Below are positions 32,717 to 39,824 of a stretch of 39,824 nucleotides of DNA, piece after piece. The DNA is from an uncultured Bacteroidota bacterium. Its GTDB lineage: Bacteria; Bacteroidota; Bacteroidia; Bacteroidales; GWA2-32-17. Within the stretch, counting starts at the first letter, position 1, and the number at the start of each line of letters is the position of its first letter. The DNA lies in assembly GCA_903872185.1 (NCBI GenBank), contig CAIQJL010000363.1:1-39824 (forward strand), given 5' to 3'. The notes under the pieces are model-generated. The model was not told the origin of the DNA. It was given only the letters and a program-made list of their open reading frames with translations, and ran no database searches. The position numbers were made by a program, and so were the translations under genes.

Positions 32717-32912
32717 AAAAAAACCCGTACTGCCTTCTTTATCATTTTAGAAAACCCAATATCACATGGGCGGGGCTAACCGTTTGCTTCTGGTTTCCAC
32801 TGTTCCAAAAGGAATCCTGCGAACAGGATGCGGCCTACCATAGACATCGCGAGAATCACCCCTAGTTTGATTCTGTTGATTTTTAAAACGAATAAAGAAT
32901 TACGTACGGGCT
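32717..32912 (-). ncRNA. ssrS: 6S RNA, regulator of RNA polymerase
   Basis: A roughly 195-nt non-coding RNA on the minus strand. Its ends pair (CCCGTAC at 32910-32904 with GTACGGG at 32730-32724), as do TTCTTTAT (32899-32892) with ATAAAGAA (32742-32735) and TTTTA with TAAAA. A less paired middle follows, then a distal hairpin ATCCTG with a four-base loop (32814-32829). A T-run at 32723-32717 terminates it. A long closing stem, central bubble and apical hairpin are the 6S plan, and a position beside zapA is the classic 6S locus, here between zapA and rny. 6S RNA mimics an open promoter and holds RNA polymerase in slow growth. The exact 5' end is estimated. Confidence 0.85.
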
Positions 32913-32925
32913 GTATCGTTTTATG

Positions 32926-33231
32926 TTAAAGAACGTTCTGCTCTTTTTGCAGGTAATCTTCCAACTCTTTTTCAATCTCCTTAATCTGTTCTACGAACGG
33001 AGCGATATTTTGTTTTTCTTCAAACTCAGTTAATTTAGTTACATATTGCAAAACTGCCATAGCTAAAAAATCCTGTCCATCTTTATCTGTATACAACTTC
33101 CTATATTGCAATACAGTATCATTTATTCGCTTCGCTGCTTTTCTTACCTGCTCTTCTTCCAATTTTTTTATTGTAAGCGGATAATACCTGTCGGCTATAT
33201 TTACTCTAATGGTGAGTTTTTCGTCGTTCAT
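32926..33231 (-). CDS. zapA: cell division protein ZapA
   Basis: A 101-residue FtsZ-associated protein that bundles Z-ring filaments. The N-terminal domain has the ZapA beginning LTIRVNIADRYYPLTI, followed by EEEQVRKAAKRINDTVLQYR. The middle FLAMAVLQYVTKL is the typical dimer helix, and the C-terminal part (about 75-101) is a short coiled coil. It is preceded by a small coiled-coil gene (9-nt gap) and followed by the 6S RNA. Confidence 0.92.
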   Translation of the reverse strand: MNDEKLTIRVNIADRYYPLTIKKLEEEQVRKAAKRINDTVLQYRKLYTDKDGQDFLAMAVLQYVTKLTEFEEKQNIAPFVEQIKEIEKELEDYLQKEQNVL

Positions 33232-33240
33232 ATTATCTTT

Positions 33241-33534
33241 TTACTTATTTAAAAGAGCTATACAATTATCTACCTCCCGCACAATTCTATTTATCTTTAT
33301 TTGGGCATCATGTATTTCTGATCCCGAAATATCAATCATTTTACCAAGTTTAAGGTTTTCATATTTTTGTTCAACTTGCTGAATTAAAAGGTTTTTATCA
33401 TTAAGTTGTAACTCCAATTCTTCCTTATTTTTTAAAAGAACGTTATTTTTTGTTTTTTCTTCGTTTACCAGTACAATGAGTTTGAATATCTTGTCTTTTA
33501 GCGAAATAATCAAATCATCATAGTCAGTATTCAT
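33241..33534 (-). CDS. small coiled-coil protein encoded with zapA
   Basis: A 97-residue protein with no signal peptide or membrane segment. Residues about 5-65 form a continuous charged coiled coil. The C-terminal segment SGSEIHDAQIKINRIVREVDNCIALLN is the conserved part I remember from unnamed Bacteroidota proteins just upstream of zapA. It is first in the operon, 9 nt before zapA, so a division role, perhaps a ZapB-like or direct ZapA partner, is the best guess. Function not shown. Confidence 0.8.
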   Translation of the reverse strand: MNTDYDDLIISLKDKIFKLIVLVNEEKTKNNVLLKNKEELELQLNDKNLLIQQVEQKYENLKLGKMIDISGSEIHDAQIKINRIVREVDNCIALLNK

Positions 33535-33550
33535 TTATTCCATTTTAACA

Positions 33551-33558
33551 CAAAGATA
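33551..33558 (-). promoter_or_regulatory. -7 promoter box of the coiled-coil/zapA operon (TATCTTTG)
   Basis: Exact TATCTTTG on the minus strand, 16 nt before the ATG of the coiled-coil gene. The 161-bp region to the divergent anmK gene contains nothing else I recognise. Confidence 0.6.
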
Positions 33559-33695
33559 ATGTACCATAAGCTAAAAAAAAAGGAATTATTCTTATAAATC
33601 TTATTCTACTTATATATTGACACTTATATGTTATTTTAAAATCTAATTCTTTTTTTAAAATAAATCTATTTTATTTCTAATTTTATGGCGATTTA

Positions 33696-34796
33696 ATGAA
33701 AATTCAAAATTCATATTATTCAATTGGCATAATGTCGGGCACCTCGCTTGATGGAGTTGATATTGCATTATGTCTTTTTGATTATAAATTAAACGTATGG
33801 CATTATAAACTTTTAAAATCGGCTACTTTCTCTTATGCAAAAGAATGGAAAGATAAATTAACCAATGCCCCAAGTTTAAGCTCCTATGAATTCGTAAAAC
33901 TTCATAAAGAATATGGTGAATATCTTGGCTTATTAGTTAATAGATTTTTAAAAGGATTACCTATAAAAATAAATTTAATTGCTTCACACGGTCATACTAT
34001 TTTTCATAATCCTTCTGAAAATATTACATTTCAAATTGGAGATGGACATTTTATTGCTTCAGCTACAGGAATAACATCGATTAGTGATTTCAGAACTATG
34101 GATGTTGCAATGGGCGGACAAGGTGCTCCGCTAGTGCCAATTGGAGATGAATTGCTTTTTGCAAACTATGATTTCTGCCTTAACCTTGGGGGTATAGCAA
34201 ATGTTTCATTTAAAAACAATGGAAAAAGAATTGCTTTTGACATCTGTCCTGTTAATATGGCAATAAACTATTTAGCAAACAAAGCAGGAAAAGAATTTGA
34301 TAAAGATGGATTTATTGCCATGAAAGGAAAAGTAAATATTGAATTACTAGTCTCGCTTAATGCACTAAATTTCTATAATTTACCTACCCCTAAATCGTTG
34401 GGCAGAGAATGGTTTGAAACTGAATTCTTACCTTTAATTAAAAACGAGAAAATTAGTATAGAGGATAGAATTAGGACAGTTTGTGAGCATGTTTCAATTC
34501 AAATAGGAAAAATTCTTCCAGGTGAAAAACAACACTCAGTATTAACAACAGGCGGGGGAGCATTAAATAAATATTTAGTGCAAATTATAGAACAAAACTC
34601 TATTCATCAATTTGTTGTTCCTATTAGAGAAGTTATAGAATTTAAAGAAGCTATAATATTTGCATTTCTAGGAGTATTGAGATATCGCGATGAAATTAAC
34701 ACATTAGCTTCAGCTACTGGGGCTAAAACAGATTCAATTGGTGGTGTAATTCACAAAATTAGTTCAGAACATTCGCCTATTAAGAAATTATTTTAA
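33696..34796 (+). CDS. anmK: anhydro-N-acetylmuramic acid kinase
   Basis: Cytoplasmic peptidoglycan-recycling enzyme that opens and phosphorylates 1,6-anhydro-MurNAc to MurNAc-6-phosphate. The 366-residue protein shows the ATP-binding start GIMSGTSLDGVDIAL (11-25), ASHGHTIFHNP near 96-106, the catalytic-Asp segment SDFRTMDVAMGGQGAPLVP (130-148), LNLGGIANVSF near 162 and TTGGGALN near 285. No MurQ etherase gene is adjacent. It is first of a plus-strand set with the alcohol dehydrogenase 11 nt downstream. Confidence 0.96.
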   Translation: MKIQNSYYSIGIMSGTSLDGVDIALCLFDYKLNVWHYKLLKSATFSYAKEWKDKLTNAPSLSSYEFVKLHKEYGEYLGLLVNRFLKGLPIKINLIASHGHTIFHNPSENITFQIGDGHFIASATGITSISDFRTMDVAMGGQGAPLVPIGDELLFANYDFCLNLGGIANVSFKNNGKRIAFDICPVNMAINYLANKAGKEFDKDGFIAMKGKVNIELLVSLNALNFYNLPTPKSLGREWFETEFLPLIKNEKISIEDRIRTVCEHVSIQIGKILPGEKQHSVLTTGGGALNKYLVQIIEQNSIHQFVVPIREVIEFKEAIIFAFLGVLRYRDEINTLASATGAKTDSIGGVIHKISSEHSPIKKLF

Positions 34797-34807
34797 AATT
34801 TAACAAA

Positions 34808-35956
34808 TTGGAAAACTTTACAGTAAATAACCCAACACGTTTAGTGTTTGGAAAAGGAGTTTGCGATCAAATTCCTGGTCATATAAAGAATTATGGCGAA
34901 AAAGTATTATTGGTTTATGGAAAAGGATCTATAAAAAACAATGGCATATATAACGAAGTAAAGCAACAATTAGAAAAAGCCGGAAAGACTATTTTTGAAT
35001 TTGAAGGAATAAAACCTAACCCACTAGTAAGTGATGTTGAAGAAGCTATTGCTCTAGGAATTAAAAACAATGTGAATTTTGTTTTTGCAGTAGGTGGAGG
35101 CAGTGTAATTGATTCTGCAAAGATAATTGCACTATGTATTCCCGAAAACCACAACCCATGGCAGGTAATGAAATTTAAAGTAAAACCTACTAAAGCATTA
35201 CCATTAGTTACAGTTTTAACATTAGCAGCAACAGGAACAGAGATGAATCAATTCTCGGTACTTCAAAACACTTTAACAAAAGAAAAAATTGGTTTTGGTT
35301 CTCCTTTAATTTACCCAGCAATTTCATATTGTGATCCTTCATTTACACTTAGCGTTTCAAAAGATTACACTAGTTTTGGCATTATAGATATTATTGCACA
35401 TTCCTTAGAAGCATATTTTGGCGATGGAGATGCTGTACTTTCAGACAGGTTCGTTGTTAGCATTATCCGCGAAATGGCAGATGCTGGTCCCAAATTACTT
35501 AACAACTTAAATAATTATTTACTAAGGGCAAGAATTTTATGGGCATCAACTTGTGCATTAAATGGTTTAACTTTCTATGGACGAAAATCAGGTGATTGGG
35601 GTGTTCATGATATAGGGCACACACTTTCCTTGCTTTACGATACACCACACGGAGCTTCATTGTCTATTGTTTTTCCTGCATGGATGAAATATAATTCTGA
35701 AAAATTAAATGCAAAATTATTATGGCTCGGACAAGAAATTTTCAATGTCAAAACTGTTGAAGAAACCATTATTTCATTTGAAAAACTATTTACAGAATTA
35801 AATTCGCCTATAAGACTTTCACAAATTGGCATTTCAGATTCGATGAAGAAGGAAATAACAGATTTACTTATTAAAAACAATGCTTCTGGTATGACTGTAA
35901 AACTTGATAGTATTGCATTAGAAGAAATCGTGAAATTGATGTTATCATCTCAATAA
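34808..35956 (+). CDS. iron/zinc-containing alcohol dehydrogenase, YqhD-like
   Basis: NAD(P)-dependent reduction of aldehydes (or butanol-type dehydrogenase activity), 382 residues. The nucleotide loop GGGSVIDSAK is at 96-105. Metal ligands are Asp194 and His198 (GIIDIIAHSLEAYF), His267 (WGVHDIGH) and His281 (TPHGASL); these are the positions I remember for E. coli YqhD. That suggests an aldehyde-scavenging, NADPH-preferring enzyme, which is inference. The start is TTG at 34808: no ATG stands nearby, and MENFTVNNPTRLVFGKG is the normal beginning of the family. It lies 11 nt after anmK and is probably co-transcribed. Confidence 0.92.
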   Translation: MENFTVNNPTRLVFGKGVCDQIPGHIKNYGEKVLLVYGKGSIKNNGIYNEVKQQLEKAGKTIFEFEGIKPNPLVSDVEEAIALGIKNNVNFVFAVGGGSVIDSAKIIALCIPENHNPWQVMKFKVKPTKALPLVTVLTLAATGTEMNQFSVLQNTLTKEKIGFGSPLIYPAISYCDPSFTLSVSKDYTSFGIIDIIAHSLEAYFGDGDAVLSDRFVVSIIREMADAGPKLLNNLNNYLLRARILWASTCALNGLTFYGRKSGDWGVHDIGHTLSLLYDTPHGASLSIVFPAWMKYNSEKLNAKLLWLGQEIFNVKTVEETIISFEKLFTELNSPIRLSQIGISDSMKKEITDLLIKNNASGMTVKLDSIALEEIVKLMLSSQ

Positions 35957-35999
35957 AAATTGGTTGGAGAACCCATACCAAGGAAGAAATATCCCATAA

Positions 36000-37145
36000 A
36001 TGAAAAACATCCTTAATATTAAGTATGATTCAGAAAGAATATTTGGACTAGATATATTAAGAGCATTAGCAATTCTTTTTGTTATAATAGAACATGGGAC
36101 TTTTCTACTTCCCCATACACCAAGAATAATATCGAGATATTTTGTTTTTGATGGAGTATCAATTTTCTTTGTTTTAAGCGGATTTCTAATTGGTGGCATC
36201 CTTATTAAAAGCCTGGAAAAAAATAAACTCAGTTTAAAATTATTAATGCAATTCTGGACAAGAAGATGGTTCAGAACTCTTCCTAATTATTTTCTGATTC
36301 TTTTACTATTGGGTATACTTAACTACTTTTTTACAGTTGATTTCAATTTCAAAAGCATTTTTCCATATTTTATTTTCTCACAAAATATAATTCAATCACA
36401 TCCATTATTTTTTCCTGAAGCATGGAGTTTAAGTATAGAAGAATGGTTTTATTTATTAGTCCCAATAATGCTTTTTACTTCCATATGGGCATTTAAATTG
36501 AAGCCTAAAAATGCCATATTATTAATTGCAATCATTATAATACTATTTGTAACATTGTTCAGACTATATAGACACATTTACCTAGAAATAAATAATTTCG
36601 AAGACTGGGATGCGATTTTACGTAAACAGGTAATAACCCGGCTTGACAGTCTTATGTTTGGTGTAATTGCCGCATACATTCATTTTTATCATTTTAAAAT
36701 TTGGATTAATCATAAAGTTAAATTATTGATTATTGGGATTTCGCTAATTTTATTAAACAAATTTGTAATTACTGATTTTGTGGAAATAAATAGCCTATAC
36801 TCGAACGTATTTTCATTCACTTTCATTTCTTTTTCAACCATATTGCTTTTACCCTTTCTAAGTGTGCTTAAATCCGGAAAGGGAATCTTAGTTAAGCCTA
36901 TAACATATATAAGTATAATATCTTATTCTATGTATCTTTTAAATTCATCGGTAATACAATGGTGGATAATTACTAAATTGCCATGGAATCTGAATAACGA
37001 AACCGGAGATATAATTTGTATGATTAATTATTTTGTGTTTTGGGCATTAGTAATTATACTTTCAATACTTATGTATAAATATTTTGAAATTCCAATGACA
37101 AAACTTCGGGATAACAAAACAATTAAAAAATGGTTAAATATTTAA
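36000..37145 (+). CDS. membrane O-acyltransferase (acyltransferase 3 family)
   Basis: A 381-residue polytopic membrane protein with about ten helices. Members move acetyl or other acyl groups onto sugars of surface polysaccharides, lipids or peptidoglycan. The family start is clear: LDILRALAILFVIIEHG (18-34), then FDGVSIFFVLSGFLIGGIL and the conserved EAWSLSIEEWFYLLVP (about 140-155). The C-terminus ends in the final helix and YFEIPMTKLRD. It is 43 nt downstream of the alcohol dehydrogenase gene on the same strand. The acceptor cannot be told from the sequence. Confidence 0.92.
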   Translation: MKNILNIKYDSERIFGLDILRALAILFVIIEHGTFLLPHTPRIISRYFVFDGVSIFFVLSGFLIGGILIKSLEKNKLSLKLLMQFWTRRWFRTLPNYFLILLLLGILNYFFTVDFNFKSIFPYFIFSQNIIQSHPLFFPEAWSLSIEEWFYLLVPIMLFTSIWAFKLKPKNAILLIAIIIILFVTLFRLYRHIYLEINNFEDWDAILRKQVITRLDSLMFGVIAAYIHFYHFKIWINHKVKLLIIGISLILLNKFVITDFVEINSLYSNVFSFTFISFSTILLLPFLSVLKSGKGILVKPITYISIISYSMYLLNSSVIQWWIITKLPWNLNNETGDIICMINYFVFWALVIILSILMYKYFEIPMTKLRDNKTIKKWLNI

Positions 37146-37262
37146 AACAAAATGAAAATATATTACACAATTATTACATTCGCAAAGCCACTGAAGTCTT
37201 GTAAAACGAACAAGTTTAGCATTAGAAAATATTGTAAAATTAATGTAATTTATTAGTGTAAT

Positions 37263-37505
37263 ATGACATCACGAAAAACAGCTGGTAGCAAACCTTTAGA
37301 AGTTGATTTAATAAAAGGGAGAATTTATTCTTGGTGTTCCTGTGGGCTATCATTTAAACAGCCTTTTTGCGATGGTGAACATATGGGAACCGGAATAAAA
37401 CCAAAAGTTTTTAAAGCTGAGAAGAGTGGACCCCAACATTTGTGTATGTGCAAGCAAACTAATAATAGTCCCTTTTGCGATGGAACACATAATACTAAAA
37501 AATAA
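37263..37505 (+). CDS. double CDGSH iron-sulfur protein
   Basis: An 80-residue soluble protein with two CDGSH-type [2Fe-2S] sites, each three Cys and one His: CSCGLSFKQPFCDGEH (about 25-40) and CMCKQTNNSPFCDGTH (about 61-76). The usual Ser of CDGSH is Glu or Thr. Small tandem-CDGSH proteins of this type are cytoplasmic redox or cluster-transfer proteins of uncertain role. A 117-nt AT-rich spacer separates it from the acyltransferase, and its stop lies 2 nt from the end of the convergent membrane-protein gene. Confidence 0.92.
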   Translation: MTSRKTAGSKPLEVDLIKGRIYSWCSCGLSFKQPFCDGEHMGTGIKPKVFKAEKSGPQHLCMCKQTNNSPFCDGTHNTKK

Positions 37506-37507
37506 AA

Positions 37508-38986
37508 TTAAGGATTAGTATTTCCTACCAAGCTATATCTGCACAATGTTGCATTTGCCAAAGAAAAAGGTTCTTCTTGTTTTATCAAAGTTCTTCCAAA
37601 TTGTAGAATAGTATCTGGATATGAATCTAGCCACATATCTTTTATTAAATAAATTTTTTTCTGCTTAAAAACTTCATCTACTAATTTTAAATTTCTAACA
37701 CAAGATTTATCGTGTGGAGTTGATTTAATGTTTTCCGGATCATTAATTGAACAAATGTATGAATTCCAATATTCTCCAACAATGCCAATTTTACCAAGTT
37801 TATTAAGTTCAGAAACATATTCAGAATATGGTTTATAAGGTTTATACCAAACAAAAACCTGAGTATAAATTGCACCAAAACTTCCAACAAGTACTGTTAT
37901 CAACAATGAATATTTTACAATATTTAGCTTTATGTTAATTAAGTCAAGATTTTCAAATAATAATAAAAAAACTATTATTGCAGAGATATATGTACAATTA
38001 AAATACCTCATTGGAACACCATTCAATAAAGTCCATTTACTAACGATTATTACTATAAATACGACAAATAAGTCTAAAATAAAAAAAACTAATAATCGTT
38101 TAGTTATCGTATTAGTAAATTTAACTTTTCTTACAAACACCATCATTAAAATAACAGTAAACAATGCTAGATATGAATAGACACTTGTTAATGTTTCTTT
38201 TATATTAAAAAGAAAAATATCTTTTAAGGTACTAAATAATATACTTAAAGTTTTTAATATTTCATTTGGATTACATAACAAAGCATAATTGTTTTTAATT
38301 GGCGATGTACTTTTTGCATATGTTATAAATAAAAATCCTAACAATAATCCAAATATTATATAATAGGAAACTATATTCTTAAACAAAAATCTAATTGATG
38401 TATCTTTAATTAAGTATAAAAGATAAAGAGAAATAAAAATAGATACAGAGACTATAGCCAAATCAGAATCCCAAACTGCAATTATCATCGACAAAACAAA
38501 TAAGAAAAGAATTAAATGTTGTTTAAGATGAATGATTTTATTTTCTGCTTTAACTAAAAGAACTAGATACATTCCTATAAACAAAAACATATATTGTATG
38601 CTTAAAGTAAGCTGAGTAACCTCTATTTCTTTTGATGGTGGCAAAAACAGCATAAGTGCAAATAATAACTTAACAAAATGAGTTTTAAAAAATGAAGCTA
38701 TTGCAAAGAATCCAATTATTAAAATCAAATAATGAGCTATCGCTTCAGAATAGAGTGCTGAAATACTAAATAACTTATTAGGAATTTGAGCAACTAAAGG
38801 TATTATCGACCCCATTCTATCTTGTCCCCAAAAATATAAATCATCTGGTAATTGAAAATAATGAACCATTAAAATAGTAACAGCATTATCAGAATTCAAA
38901 CCAGGGTAATAAATAGAAGAATATATTCTAAATGAAATTAGAATAATAATTAACAATGTGGAATAATACGCAACTTTTTTAATCAA
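37508..38986 (-). CDS. polytopic membrane protein, possible GT-C-type glycosyltransferase
   Basis: A 492-residue protein with about ten to twelve membrane helices and a soluble C-terminal part of about 110 residues. The first periplasmic loop has acidic motifs PGLNSDNAV and FWGQDRMGSI (about 28-63), the place where GT-C lipid-linked sugar transferases keep their catalytic acids. This and the overall topology suggest such an enzyme, but no family signature is decisive. The start is TTG at 38986 (MIKKVAYYS, entering the first helix); I see no in-frame ATG nearby. It is 25 nt downstream of the phosphohexomutase gene, so a sugar-nucleotide/polysaccharide link is plausible. Confidence 0.7.
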   Translation of the reverse strand: MIKKVAYYSTLLIIILISFRIYSSIYYPGLNSDNAVTILMVHYFQLPDDLYFWGQDRMGSIIPLVAQIPNKLFSISALYSEAIAHYLILIIGFFAIASFFKTHFVKLLFALMLFLPPSKEIEVTQLTLSIQYMFLFIGMYLVLLVKAENKIIHLKQHLILFLFVLSMIIAVWDSDLAIVSVSIFISLYLLYLIKDTSIRFLFKNIVSYYIIFGLLLGFLFITYAKSTSPIKNNYALLCNPNEILKTLSILFSTLKDIFLFNIKETLTSVYSYLALFTVILMMVFVRKVKFTNTITKRLLVFFILDLFVVFIVIIVSKWTLLNGVPMRYFNCTYISAIIVFLLLFENLDLINIKLNIVKYSLLITVLVGSFGAIYTQVFVWYKPYKPYSEYVSELNKLGKIGIVGEYWNSYICSINDPENIKSTPHDKSCVRNLKLVDEVFKQKKIYLIKDMWLDSYPDTILQFGRTLIKQEEPFSLANATLCRYSLVGNTNP

Positions 38987-39011
38987 GTATCTTTTTTTTA
39001 ATATGACTTCA

Positions 39012-39824
39012 TTATACTGTTAAACTATTTACTGCTTTTAAAGCTTCCTCCTGAAATTCAATTAACCTCTCGGGAGATGAAGTCTCTGCATATAAACGCA
39101 ACAATGGCTCTGTTCCAGACGGACGAATCATTATCCATTCATTTTCATTTATAAAATATTTATAACCATCAAGTGTTTCAACCCTTTCAACTTTAAATCC
39201 GCCAAATTGTTTGAATATATCATTTTTACATGCTTGAATAACCTTACTTTTTAATTTTTCGTCTATTTTTAAATCATTTCGACTATAGAAGAAAGTTCCT
39301 GTAATTTTATAAATTTCCTGAATTATTTGATCAATATTTTTTCCTGTTTCATTCATGAATTGCCAGATAGTTAATCCCATCCAAATACCATCACGTTCTG
39401 GAATATGGCCTTTACATGTAATACCTCCTGACTCTTCTCCACCAACTAAAACATCTTCCTGCAACATTACTTTACAAATATCTTTAAAGCCAATACGAAC
39501 ACGTTGAACTGGAATATTATATTTTGCACATAGTTTTTCAACTTTTACTGTACTTGAAAATCCAGTAACAACTTTCCCTGATAATTTTTTATATTCTGCA
39601 AGGTAGTATGTTAGAATTAAAATAATAAGATGTGAATTAATATAATTCCCTTTACCGTCATAAAGTGCAATACGATCGGCATCGCCATCAACTGCAAGTC
39701 CGCAATCAATGTTTCCACTTTTCGCAATAAAATTACTGAATTCCAAAAGATTTTTATGTAAAGGCTCAGGAGCAATACCACAAAACGATGGGTTATTTTC
39801 GCAATGCAAAAGAGAAATATCTGG
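39012..39824 (-). CDS. phosphomannomutase/phosphoglucomutase family protein (5' end outside the window)
   Basis: About 270 C-terminal residues of an alpha-D-phosphohexomutase, which moves phosphate between C1 and C6 of mannose or glucose. The frame is open to the last base, so the N-terminal domain with the phosphoserine is not visible. Present: the metal loop DGDADR (near 45 of the visible part), the sugar-specificity loop GGEESGG near 120, and the C-terminal phosphate-binding loop RPSGTEPLLRLYAE. GEESGG does not by itself decide glucose versus mannose. Its likely role is supplying sugar precursors for surface glycans, together with the membrane protein encoded 25 nt downstream. Confidence 0.93.
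   Translation of the reverse strand, partial: PDISLLHCENNPSFCGIAPEPLHKNLLEFSNFIAKSGNIDCGLAVDGDADRIALYDGKGNYINSHLIILILTYYLAEYKKLSGKVVTGFSSTVKVEKLCAKYNIPVQRVRIGFKDICKVMLQEDVLVGGEESGGITCKGHIPERDGIWMGLTIWQFMNETGKNIDQIIQEIYKITGTFFYSRNDLKIDEKLKSKVIQACKNDIFKQFGGFKVERVETLDGYKYFINENEWIMIRPSGTEPLLRLYAETSSPERLIEFQEEALKAVNSLTV

Overview
The window is an AT-rich chromosomal segment of a free-living-type member of the Bacteroidota. Four things point there. Two proteins end in type IX secretion (T9SS) sorting domains. Several upstream regions carry the Bacteroidota -7 promoter box TAnnTTTG, most often as TATCTTTG. Outer-membrane TPR/PD40/OmpA proteins are abundant. The zapA / 6S RNA / rny neighbourhood and the short ACT-less SerA are also typical. 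I cannot name a genus. No tRNA, rRNA, CRISPR array, prophage or transposase gene is visible.

Layout. 1-4.8 kb: the 3' part of a UvrA-family gene, a secreted protein/lipoprotein pair, a HEAT-like protein and YggS. 4.8-9.3 kb: a REP-like hairpin pair, then comB, serC, serA and a DUF1015 gene, all on the minus strand. 9.4-13.1 kb: a possible outer-membrane protein (+), a small T9SS cargo protein (-) and gcvT (-). Between them lies a mosaic of REP hairpins, three related terminators and a duplicated 51-bp piece of the gcvT 3' end. 13.1-20.4 kb: a minus-strand cluster of three paralogous TPR/PD40 envelope proteins plus a TPR protein; two paralogs end in OmpA domains and one in a SPOR domain.

20.9-28.9 kb is the most interesting part, a tight plus-strand gene series. 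It encodes a large TPR/PD40/OmpA protein, a YfiR-family periplasmic protein, a membrane hybrid histidine kinase with a CHASE8-like sensor, a free HPt protein, a MORN-like repeat lipoprotein and a T9SS-secreted PKD/Ig-like protein. In parts list it matches the YfiB (OmpA) / YfiR / YfiN (CHASE8-HAMP) envelope-stress module of Pseudomonas, with the diguanylate cyclase output replaced by a histidine-kinase phosphorelay.

29-33.6 kb: two FKBP-type prolyl isomerase genes, rny, a well-supported 6S RNA, zapA and a small coiled-coil protein (all minus). 33.7-37.5 kb: anmK, a YqhD-like alcohol dehydrogenase, an acyltransferase and a double CDGSH iron-sulfur protein (plus). 37.5 kb to the end: a polytopic membrane protein and a phosphohexomutase truncated by the window edge (minus).

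How the genes work together. The serC-serA block makes phosphoserine from 3-phosphoglycerate, with DUF1015 as an attractive unassigned partner and gcvT nearby in one-carbon/glycine metabolism. The 13-29 kb block looks devoted to the cell envelope: peptidoglycan-anchored propeller proteins, a periplasmic sensor, a phosphorelay and a secreted product. All functions are read from sequence motifs and remembered family features; no database search was run.
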